A DNA stretch of 7,845 bases from Anaerolineales bacterium. GTDB lineage: Bacteria > Chloroflexota > Anaerolineae > Anaerolineales > UBA6663. The notes beneath the pieces are model-generated. The model had not been told where the DNA came from. It ran no database searches and saw only the letters and a program-made list of their open reading frames with translations. The translations under genes and the position numbers were made by a program. This document shows, piece by piece, positions 1 to 5,284 of this stretch (position 1 is the stretch's first letter; each line of letters starts with the position of its first letter). The stretch spans positions 1 to 7,845 of the forward strand of contig JAEURL010000344.1 in NCBI GenBank assembly GCA_016789165.1, in the 5' to 3' direction.

Positions 1-992
1 CCCTGGCCCTGACCTGGATCGCGGTTACGCCGTCGGTGGACCATCTGGGCGCGCTGTACGCGGCCGTGTTCGTGGCCGGCCTGGCGCGCGGCTTCGCCGA
101 CCCGGCCGCCTCCGCCTTTGAGGCCCAGGTGGTGCCGCGCGAGCTGTATGTGAACGCCTCCACCTGGTCCGGCAGCGTCTGGCAGGCGACCTCTATTCTC
201 GGGCCGGCGTTGGGCGGCGTGATCTACGCCGGGTGGGGGGCGGCCGCTGCCTACGGCTGGGTGGCCGGCCTGTTGGCGCTCTCCGGGCTGAGCATGGCCC
301 TGATCCGGCCCAAGCCGCTGCCGGTCGTCAGCCACACCGAATCGATCTGGAGCAGCATCGCGGCCGGCGTGCGCTACGTCTGGCACCACCAGGTGCTGCT
401 GGGCTCGATGGCGCTGGATCTGTTCGCGGTGCTGTTCGGCGGGGCGGTGGCGCTGCTGCCGATTTTCGCCAGCGACATCCTGCGGGTGGGGCCGAGCGGC
501 CTGGGCCTGCTGGCGGCGGCGCCCGCGGTGGGCGCGCTGGCCAGCATGTTGTGGACGGCCCGGCGCCCGCCGGTGCGGCACGCCGGCCGCCTCTTGCTGA
601 CGGCCGTGGCCGGCTTCGGTCTGGCTATGCTGGTGTTTGCGTGGTCGCGCGTCTTCTGGCTGTCGCTGGCGGCGCTGGCGGTGAGCGGCCTGTGCGATGG
701 GCTCAGCGTGGTGATCCGCGAGACCATCCTGCGCTTGCACTCGCCGGACGCCCTGCGCGGGCGCATCGCGGCCGTCAGCTGGATCTTCATCGGCTCGTCC
801 AACGAGATCGGGGCATTCGAAAGCGGGCTGGCCGCCGGTTGGCTGGGGCCGGTGCCGGCCGTCTGGCTGGGCGGCCTGGTCACGCTGCTGGTGGTGGCGG
901 TGACGGCCGTGGCGGCGCCGGAGCTGCGCGCCCTGCACCTGGACCCGGCCGCGCCGGCGCCGGCGGCCGGGCCGGCGGCCGAGCCGGGCTGA
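1..992 (+). CDS. MFS exporter, MFS_3 / EntS-like family (5' end missing)
   Basis: This is the 3' part of a major facilitator superfamily transporter, probably a proton-driven exporter of a drug, siderophore or other small molecule in the cytoplasmic membrane. The frame is already open at base 3 with hydrophobic codons, so the GTG at 36 is internal and the true start lies outside the window. About 330 codons are visible. They hold most of a 12-helix protein: several hydrophobic helices, a charged central loop (I-R-P-K-P-L-P, about base 310) between the two halves, and a late segment L-R-G-R-I-A-A-V-S-W-I-F-I-G-S-S-N-E (about 757-810) typical of the MFS_3 group that includes the enterobactin exporter EntS. 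The last 25 or so residues are Ala/Pro/Gly-rich and look like a disordered tail. The substrate cannot be told from sequence. It converges on the tRNA-Asp gene, and no + strand terminator follows. Confidence 0.85.
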   Translation, partial: LALTWIAVTPSVDHLGALYAAVFVAGLARGFADPAASAFEAQVVPRELYVNASTWSGSVWQATSILGPALGGVIYAGWGAAAAYGWVAGLLALSGLSMALIRPKPLPVVSHTESIWSSIAAGVRYVWHHQVLLGSMALDLFAVLFGGAVALLPIFASDILRVGPSGLGLLAAAPAVGALASMLWTARRPPVRHAGRLLLTAVAGFGLAMLVFAWSRVFWLSLAALAVSGLCDGLSVVIRETILRLHSPDALRGRIAAVSWIFIGSSNEIGAFESGLAAGWLGPVPAVWLGGLVTLLVVAVTAVAAPELRALHLDPAAPAPAAGPAAEPG

Positions 993-1011
993 GGGGCGAT
1001 CCAGCGGCGGG

Positions 1012-1056
1012 ATAAAAAGAACGCAGCCTTTTGGCGTTCACCAAAAGGCTGCGTTC
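1012..1056 (-). terminator. Intrinsic terminator of tRNA-Asp (and probably the upstream operon)
   Basis: A perfect 16-bp inverted repeat pairs 1019-1034 with 1041-1056 around a 6-base loop. Read on the - strand, the stem is followed at once by CTTTTTAT. The T-run lies only on that side, so this terminator serves leftward transcription: tRNA-Asp, 16 bases upstream of the stem, and any readthrough from the lspA-to-aldolase cluster. The + strand side has no T-run, so it is a poor terminator for the MFS gene. Confidence 0.92.
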
Positions 1057-1071
1057 CACCGCGCATGTCAC

Positions 1072-1149
1072 TGGCGGACCCGACGGGATTCGAACCCGCG
1101 GTCTCGGCCTTGACAGGGCCGCGTGTTGGGCCAGCTACACCACGGGTCC
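1072..1149 (-). tRNA. tRNA-Asp (anticodon GUC)
   Basis: Read on the - strand it folds as a full cloverleaf. The acceptor stem is GGACCCG/CGGGTCC (7 bp). The D-arm is GTGT/ACAC with an A14-G15 and G18-G19 loop. The anticodon stem is CGGCC/GGCCG around the loop CTGTCAA, giving anticodon GTC (plus-strand bases 1112-1114), which reads Asp codons GAC and GAU. The T-arm is GCGGG/CCCGT with loop TTCGAAT. The discriminator base is G, as expected for tRNA-Asp, and the 3' CCA is encoded (1072-1074). T8, T33 and the T-loop invariants are present. It has its own promoter and terminator. Confidence 0.97.
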
Positions 1150-1165
1150 AGTAAAGCGCCGCGAG

Positions 1166-1194
1166 ATATTACCACACGCGATTCGGCGCGTCAA
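1166..1194 (-). promoter_or_regulatory. Sigma-70-type promoter of tRNA-Asp
   Basis: On the - strand, TTGACG (-35, plus-strand 1189-1194) and TAATAT (-10, 1166-1171) are separated by exactly 17 bases. The predicted start is near 1159, about 10 bases before the mature 5' end of the tRNA. The -35 box lies only 21 bases after the aldolase stop codon. Confidence 0.8.
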
Positions 1195-1215
1195 TCCCAT
1201 TTTTCACAAAGAGCC

Positions 1216-2259
1216 TCAGGTCAGCGCGGCGCGCACGGCGGCCACCGTGCGATCCACATCCGCGGCCGTGATCCAGGCGTGCGTGACCATCCGAATGCGG
1301 CTCCAGCCTTCGATAAGGATGCCGGCCGGCCGCACGGCCTCGGCCAATTGCGCCGGCGTCAACTTGGCGTCCGCGCGCATTGAGAAGTAGACCATGTTGG
1401 TGGCCGGCGCCGCGGCGTCCAGCACAATGCCCGGCACCGCGCCCAGGCCGGCCGCCAGCCGGCGCGCGTGGGCGTGGTCGTCTTCCAACCGCTCGATCAT
1501 CTGCTCCAGCGCCACCAGGCCGGCCGCCGCCAGCACCCCGGCCTGGCGCATGCCGCCGCCCAGCATCTTGCGGTAGCGGCGGGCCTCGGCGATAAACTCG
1601 GCCGACCCGCACAGCAGCGAGCCGACCGGCGCGCTCAGGCCCTTGGACAGGCAGAACATCACCGAGTCGGCCGGGCCGGCCAGGTCCGCGGCCGGCACGC
1701 CCTGCGCCACGGCGGCGTTGAACAGGCGCGCGCCATCCAGGTGCAGCTTGAGGCCGTGGCGCCGTGCCAGCGCCGCCACGCTGCGCGTGTACTCGGCTGT
1801 CAGCGGCACCCCGCCGCAGATGTTCTGGGTATTCTCCAGGCAGATCAGGCGGGTGCGTGGGTGGTGGACGTCTTCTTCGCGGATGGCGTCTTCAATATCG
1901 GCCAGGGCCAGGGTGCCGTCCGGCTGGTTGCGCACCACGGCCGCCGACAGGCCGGCCAGAGCCGCCATCCCGCCGACCTCGTTCAGATAGATGTGGGATT
2001 GGTCGCCCAGGATCACGTCGGCGCCGCGCCCGCAGTGGGTGAGCAGGGCGGTCAGGTTGCCCATGGTGCCCGAGGCCACGAACAGGCCGGCGGCATGCCC
2101 GGTCAGCGCGGCGGCGCGTTCCTGCAGCCGGTGGATAGTCGGGTCGTCGTCGAAAACGTCGTCGCCGACGGCGGCCTGGGCCATGGCCGCGCGCATGGCC
2201 GGCGTGGGGTGGGTGACCGTGTCGCTGCGGAAATCGATCAGGCCGTTGTCGAAGCTCAT
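1216..2259 (-). CDS. ltaE: Low-specificity L-threonine / L-allo-threonine aldolase
   Basis: A PLP-dependent fold-type I enzyme that splits L-threonine or L-allo-threonine into glycine and acetaldehyde in the cytosol. It has 347 residues, usual for the family. Visible motifs are D-F-R-S-D-T-V-T near the N-terminus (9-16), A-S-G-T-M-G-N phosphate-binding turn (62-68), S-H-I-Y with His89 expected to stack on PLP, L-H-L-D-G-A-R-L (172-179; Asp175 for the pyridine nitrogen, Arg178 for the substrate carboxylate), and C-L-S-K-G-L with Lys206 as the PLP lysine. The usual E-N-T-H-N motif reads E-N-T-Q-N here (Gln145). The frame is open further upstream, but the ATG at 2259 gives the family N-terminus and overlaps the previous stop codon as ATGA, implying translational coupling. 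No clear Shine-Dalgarno sequence is seen. It is the last protein gene of the cluster. Confidence 0.92.
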   Translation of the reverse strand: MSFDNGLIDFRSDTVTHPTPAMRAAMAQAAVGDDVFDDDPTIHRLQERAAALTGHAAGLFVASGTMGNLTALLTHCGRGADVILGDQSHIYLNEVGGMAALAGLSAAVVRNQPDGTLALADIEDAIREEDVHHPRTRLICLENTQNICGGVPLTAEYTRSVAALARRHGLKLHLDGARLFNAAVAQGVPAADLAGPADSVMFCLSKGLSAPVGSLLCGSAEFIAEARRYRKMLGGGMRQAGVLAAAGLVALEQMIERLEDDHAHARRLAAGLGAVPGIVLDAAAPATNMVYFSMRADAKLTPAQLAEAVRPAGILIEGWSRIRMVTHAWITAADVDRTVAAVRAALT

Positions 2260-2582
2260 GGTGTTAGGGTTTTCCGAAGGTACTCCACCAGGGACGGCAG
2301 ACCGGCGATGAGCGCGCCGCCCAGCAGGGTGAAGTAGGCAATCTGCCACAGGCAGCCGGCACAGCCCAGGCCCAGGCCCCACTTCGCGCGCCGGCCCGCG
2401 CCCGGATCGGCGGGGTCAGCCGCACGCCGGCCCAGCCAGCCGCCCACCAGGGCCAGCGCCGCAAAGGGCAGGCCGAGCAGGGTGGTGACGAAGAAGGGCG
2501 CGAGCGAGAGCGCCAGCCAGACCCCGCCGGAGATCAGGCTGAGGGTGGCCCACCACCGGGCGGACGGGCTGGGGGCGCGCAT
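2256..2582 (-). CDS. Small three-helix membrane protein of unknown function
   Basis: A protein of 108 residues that I do not recognise with certainty. It shows three hydrophobic stretches, about residues 10-31, 32-51 and 68-95. A charged loop rich in Arg, Asp, Pro and Gly lies between the second and third. The glycine-rich helices recall the broad DUF4190 class of small membrane proteins, but that is only a resemblance. The ATG at 2582 follows a GGTGG ribosome binding site by 7 bases; a GTG directly before it (2585) is in frame and would add one residue. The start is 37 bases after the nitrilase-like gene. The stop TGA overlaps the aldolase ATG by 4 bases, so the two are probably translated together. 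Confidence 0.75.
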   Translation of the reverse strand: MRAPSPSARWWATLSLISGGVWLALSLAPFFVTTLLGLPFAALALVGGWLGRRAADPADPGAGRRAKWGLGLGCAGCLWQIAYFTLLGGALIAGLPSLVEYLRKTLTP

Positions 2583-2619
2583 CACTCATCCACCGCCGGC
2601 CGGCGCCGGACAGCCGATC

Positions 2620-3456
2620 TCAATACTTCCGCACCAGGGCTTTGTAGGTGTCCGGCTCGCGGTTCTGCAGAGTCTGGAATTCCTCGCGCCGCTGGCGGAC
2701 TTCGTTCAGGTCCACGCGCGCCACGCAATAGCCCTCGGCCGGCTCGTTGGTTTTGGGGTCCACCTCGCCGGCCAGGGTGGCGTAGACCTGGCCGCGCGGG
2801 CCGACGATGGTGGTGTCGCCGAAGAAGGAATAAGTGACGTCGTCGCCGACGCGGTTGGCGGCGGCCACAAAGACGGCGTTCTCGTACGCCCGCGCCAGGA
2901 CGTAGGTGCGCCACTCGTCGCGGTGCGGCTTCTCCCAGTTGGCGCACACAATCAGCAGCTCGGCGCCGTCCAGGCCCAGGCTGCGCGCCGCCTCGGGAAA
3001 GGCCAGGTCATAGCCGGAGAGCAGGCCCACGTTGCCGAACTGGGTCTCCAGCAGCGGATACTTGTAGCCGGCCCGGAAGGCCATGCGCTCCTCGCCCTTC
3101 AGGTGGACCTTGTGATAATCGCCGATCAGTTCGCCGTCCGGGCCGATCAGCACCACCGAGTTGAAGATGATCGATTCGACTTTCTCTTTGGAGGGCAGGC
3201 CGAAAGCGATGTGGACCCCGAACTCCTGGGCGCGCTGGGCCATCACGTTGACGGCCGGCCCCGGCACGCGCTGGGCCAGGTCCGTGAAGCGCACGCCCAG
3301 CTCGTAGCCGGTAGTGATCAACTCGGGAAAGATGATCAAGTCAACTTTCTGCTGGCCCGCGATCTTGGCCACCAGGTCGGACATCTTGGCCAGGTTCTCT
3401 TCCACTTCGCCGAGTTTGGGCTTCATCTGCACCGCGGCGATGGTCACTTCACGCAT
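2620..3456 (-). CDS. Nitrilase-superfamily (carbon-nitrogen hydrolase) protein lacking the nucleophilic Cys
   Basis: The protein has 278 residues, normal for the family, and a complete fold from A-A-V-Q-M at the N-terminus. Members hydrolyse amides, nitriles or carbamoyl compounds with a Glu-Lys-Cys triad. Glu45 sits in F-P-E-L-I-T-T-G-Y, Lys116 in Y-H-K-V-H-L-K, and a further Glu in K-G-E-E-R (122-123). The nucleophile elbow, normally of the form L-x-C-Y-D-x-x-F-P-E, reads L-S-G-Y-D-L-A-F-P-E. Gly148 (plus-strand codon 3013-3015) therefore occupies the Cys position. The downstream N-W-E-K-P-H-R-D-E-W and A-R-A-Y-E-N segments are intact, so it does not look decayed. Cys171 is the nearest other cysteine but is not at the elbow. 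As read it should not be a classical amidase; it may be a pseudoenzyme with a binding role. The start at 3456 has a good AAGGAG site (plus-strand 3462-3467) 5 bases away. Confidence 0.88.
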   Translation of the reverse strand: MREVTIAAVQMKPKLGEVEENLAKMSDLVAKIAGQQKVDLIIFPELITTGYELGVRFTDLAQRVPGPAVNVMAQRAQEFGVHIAFGLPSKEKVESIIFNSVVLIGPDGELIGDYHKVHLKGEERMAFRAGYKYPLLETQFGNVGLLSGYDLAFPEAARSLGLDGAELLIVCANWEKPHRDEWRTYVLARAYENAVFVAAANRVGDDVTYSFFGDTTIVGPRGQVYATLAGEVDPKTNEPAEGYCVARVDLNEVRQRREEFQTLQNREPDTYKALVRKY

Positions 3457-3490
3457 AAGGGCTCCTTGGGGGGAAATCGGTCCGATTTTA

Positions 3491-4402
3491 TCATTTCCTG
3501 AGCGTTTCGAGCACCTGTTCTAGGTCCGCCGGCACCGGCGCCGTGAAGGTGCAGCGCTCGCCGCTGGCCGGCAGGCTCAGGCTGAGCTGCCAGGCGTGCA
3601 GGCATTGGCGGGCCACCGGCAGGGAGGGGCTGCGCCGCCCGTAGACGGTGTCGCCCACGATCGGGCACTTGAGGTAGGCCAGGTGCAGACGGATCTGGTG
3701 GGTGCGCCCGGTCAGCAGCCGGCAGTCCAGCAGGGTGTGGTGCGCGAAGCGCTCGCGCACCGCGTACTCGGTGATGGCGGCCCGGCCCTGGGCGGCCGGC
3801 ACGATGGCCATCTTTTTCCGGTCGCGCAGGTCGCGGCCGATGGCGGCCTCGATCCGGCCGGCCTCGGTCGGCGGGGCGCTGTCCACCAGCGCCAGGTAGC
3901 GCTTGTCCACCTCGCGGTCGTGGAACTGGCGCTGCAGCTCGCGATGCGCCCGGTCGTGCTTGGCGACCACGATCAGGCCGGAGGTGTCCTTGTCCAGGCG
4001 GTGGACCAGGCCCGGCCGTTGTTCGTCGCCCACGCCCTCCAAATCCGGGTCGTGGCCGAGCACGGCGTTCACCAGCGTGCCGCCGGCATGGCCGGGGGCC
4101 GGGTGGACCACCATGCCGGCCGGCTTGTCGATCACGATCAGGTCGGCGTCTTCGTAGATGATCTGGAGCGGGATGGCTTCGGCGGCGTGGCCGGCCGGGG
4201 CCGGCTCGGGCAGGTGGACGCGCACCTCGGCCGGCGCCTCGAGCCGGTCCGCGGCGCGGCGGGCCGGCCGGCCGGCCACCTCCACATGGCCATCCTCGAT
4301 CAGGCGCTGGGCCTGGGTGCGCGATATTTCCGGCACGGCGGCCGCGATCAGTTTGTCCAGGCGCTCGCCGAGGGCAGCCGCCTGAAAGGCGATGACGCGC
4401 AT
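3491..4402 (-). CDS. rluD: Pseudouridine synthase, RluA/RluD family
   Basis: It converts selected uridines of large-subunit rRNA to pseudouridine; the family type enzyme RluD acts on helix 69 of 23S rRNA. The 303-residue protein has an N-terminal S4 RNA-binding domain (about 12-60: R-L-D-K-L-I, S-R-T-Q-A-Q-R-L-I, G-H-V-E-V). The catalytic domain starts around I-I-Y-E-D-A-D-L-I-V-I-D-K-P-A-G (81-96). The signature H-R-L-D-K-D-T-S-G-L is at 134-143 with Asp137 as catalytic residue, and T-G-R-T-H-Q-I-R-L-H follows in the C-terminal part. I chose the ATG at 4402 because M-R-V-I-A-F gives the usual family start. An in-frame ATG at 4441 would overlap lspA by 20 bases. Neither has a visible Shine-Dalgarno sequence. 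It lies 19 bases after lspA, a very common pairing. Whether it is RluD or RluA/RluC in specificity is not provable from sequence alone. Confidence 0.93.
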   Translation of the reverse strand: MRVIAFQAAALGERLDKLIAAAVPEISRTQAQRLIEDGHVEVAGRPARRAADRLEAPAEVRVHLPEPAPAGHAAEAIPLQIIYEDADLIVIDKPAGMVVHPAPGHAGGTLVNAVLGHDPDLEGVGDEQRPGLVHRLDKDTSGLIVVAKHDRAHRELQRQFHDREVDKRYLALVDSAPPTEAGRIEAAIGRDLRDRKKMAIVPAAQGRAAITEYAVRERFAHHTLLDCRLLTGRTHQIRLHLAYLKCPIVGDTVYGRRSPSLPVARQCLHAWQLSLSLPASGERCTFTAPVPADLEQVLETLRK

Positions 4403-4421
4403 GGGGGGCGGTGGGGCGGCG

Positions 4422-4970
4422 CTAAGCGGCCGGGCCGGCATCGGGGCCGGGGGCCGGCGGGCTGGCGGGGGTTGGAGTGTCGTGCGGCTTGGGCGCGCGC
4501 GCCTCGCCCCACATCAGCAGGACCAGCGCGATCACGCCCAGCGTGATGCTCAAATCGGCCACATTGAAGATCGGGGTGTTGAACACGCTCAGCACGTTGA
4601 AGAAGTCGGTCACCGGGCCGTTGACCAGGCGGTCAACCAGGTTGCCCAGGGCGCCGCCCAACTGCAGGCCGAGCGTGGTGCGCAGCGCCCACTGGCCCTC
4701 CGGCAGGCGCGTCGCGTAGTAGGTGATGACGACGGAGACGATGATGGCCACGATCATGAAGAGCGTGCCGCCGGATTGGAACATGCCGAAGGCCGCGCCC
4801 GTATTCTCGATGTGCAGCAGCCGGAAGTAGGGGTCCAGGCCCGGCGCCGGGCTCCAGGTTTCGCCCACCGCCAGGTTGGCGCGCACCAGGTATTTGACGT
4901 ATTGATCCACCAGGACCACCGCGCCGGCGATCCAAAACACCAGGGATTGATTGACGAGTCGTTTGAGCAT
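4422..4970 (-). CDS. lspA: Lipoprotein signal peptidase (signal peptidase II)
   Basis: An integral membrane aspartyl protease that removes the signal peptide from diacylglyceryl-modified prolipoproteins. The protein has 182 residues with four membrane helices, about 9-30, 68-87, 95-112 and 135-155. Family motifs are V-D-Q-Y-V-K (21-26), I-E-N-T-G-A-A-F-G (54-62), G-N-L-V-D-R-L (109-115) with V-T-D-F-F, and F-N-V-A-D-L-S-I. The catalytic pair should be Asp122 and Asp139. The last 25 or so residues are Pro/Ala-rich and extend past the usual C-terminus as a likely disordered tail. The ATG at 4970 is preceded by an AAGGTGG ribosome binding site (plus-strand 4974-4980), 3-4 bases away. It is the first gene of the five-gene leftward cluster. 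Confidence 0.96.
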   Translation of the reverse strand: MLKRLVNQSLVFWIAGAVVLVDQYVKYLVRANLAVGETWSPAPGLDPYFRLLHIENTGAAFGMFQSGGTLFMIVAIIVSVVITYYATRLPEGQWALRTTLGLQLGGALGNLVDRLVNGPVTDFFNVLSVFNTPIFNVADLSITLGVIALVLLMWGEARAPKPHDTPTPASPPAPGPDAGPAA

Positions 4971-4989
4971 GCTTCCACCTTTCCGGGTG

Positions 4990-4995
4990 ATTCTA
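4990..4995 (-). promoter_or_regulatory. Possible -10 box for the lspA operon
   Basis: On the - strand TAGAAT lies about 20 bases before the lspA ATG, giving a predicted 5' leader of only about 13 bases that still includes the ribosome binding site. No good -35 box stands 16-19 bases upstream, so this rests on the -10 hexamer and its position only. Confidence 0.3.
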
Positions 4996-5075
4996 CCTCA
5001 ACCACGCGCCGGCCCCCTGTCCGGTTGGCGTCCGGCAAAGGTCGGGCGCGAACCTTAAAGTTTCGGACGGCTTCG

Positions 5076-5105
5076 TTGACACCGTCGCGAGCGCGGGAGT
5101 AGAAT
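5076..5105 (+). promoter_or_regulatory. Strong sigma-70-type promoter for the mgtE transcript
   Basis: TTGACA (5076-5081, perfect -35) and TAGAAT (5100-5105, one mismatch from TATAAT) are separated by 18 bases. Transcription should begin near 5112, leaving a leader of about 170 bases before mgtE. An imperfect palindrome (5050-5064, GAACCTTAAAGTTTC) lies just upstream of the -35 box and could be an operator, but I cannot assign a regulator. Confidence 0.75.
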
Positions 5106-5134
5106 GCCGCCAGTGTTAAGGTAATGAAAGGCGT

Positions 5135-5188
5135 ATGAACACAGACAGCCCGGACCTAGATTCGAGTAAACCGCCCCCCGCGCCCTAA
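5135..5188 (+). CDS. Candidate leader peptide of mgtE (17 residues, acidic and Pro-rich)
   Basis: An ATG at 5135 opens 17 codons: M-N-T-D-S-P-D-L-D-S-S-K-P-P-P-A-P, then TAA (5186-5188). A GAAAGG stretch at 5126-5131 could serve as ribosome binding site, although its spacing to the ATG is short (3 bases). The frame lies between the strong promoter and a terminator-like hairpin before mgtE. The sequence has three Asp in its first nine residues and ends in Pro-Pro-Pro-Ala-Pro at the stop. Polyproline runs slow ribosomes. Acidic plus proline-rich nascent chains are known to destabilise ribosomes at low Mg2+, the mechanism used by the enterobacterial MgtL leader. The role here is inference; a chance frame of this length is possible. 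Confidence 0.4.
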   Translation: MNTDSPDLDSSKPPPAP

Positions 5189-5223
5189 AGCTCTGGCTGG
5201 CCCCGCGCCTTCTGCACGGACAG

Positions 5224-5271
5224 GATGCGCCTCGCTTGGCCACTGTGGGCCGCGAGGCGCATCTTTCGTTT
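5224..5271 (+). terminator. Terminator-like hairpin (attenuator) in the mgtE leader
   Basis: A perfect 12-bp stem pairs GATGCGCCTCGC (5224-5235) with 5252-5263. Past a 2-base bulge it continues with GGCC/GGCC (5238-5241 with 5248-5251) and a 6-base loop. TTTCGTTT (5264-5271) follows directly. The interrupted T-run makes it a moderate terminator. It stands between the promoter and the mgtE ribosome binding site, so it can only act on the mgtE transcript itself, as expected for an attenuator. The region 5112-5223 upstream would hold the sensing part. Confidence 0.65.
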
Positions 5272-5278
5272 AAGGAGG
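5272..5278 (+). promoter_or_regulatory. mgtE ribosome binding site
   Basis: AAGGAGG is a full Shine-Dalgarno sequence 6 bases before the ATG at 5285. It decides the start against an in-frame upstream ATG at 5225, which lies inside the hairpin. Because it is outside the stem, the hairpin more likely controls transcription than ribosome access. Confidence 0.85.
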
Positions 5279-5284
5279 CCGCCT

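Noticed and set aside
1468..2337. A 289-codon + strand frame opposite the threonine aldolase gene
   Set aside because: Shadow frame with biased His/Gln/Arg-rich composition; the aldolase on the other strand is unambiguous.
1225..2382. Longer aldolase start with 41 extra N-terminal residues
   Set aside because: The extension (start near 2382) overlaps the small membrane protein gene deeply and does not look like the family. The ATG at 2259 fits the family start and the ATGA coupling.
2482..3501. A 339-codon + strand frame opposite the nitrilase-like gene
   Set aside because: Product lacks motifs and the opposite strand encodes a complete nitrilase fold with good ribosome binding site.
3596..4546. 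A 316-codon + strand frame opposite the pseudouridine synthase gene
   Set aside because: No recognisable motif; the opposite strand carries an intact S4 plus catalytic domain with its signature Asp motif.
5185..5194. CTAAAGCTCT resembling a conserved 3' segment of the M-box Mg2+ riboswitch
   Set aside because: The conserved 5' segment (GTTAGGTGAGGCTCC type) is not recognisable upstream, so I do not annotate an M-box. The comparison is from memory and needs a covariance-model search.
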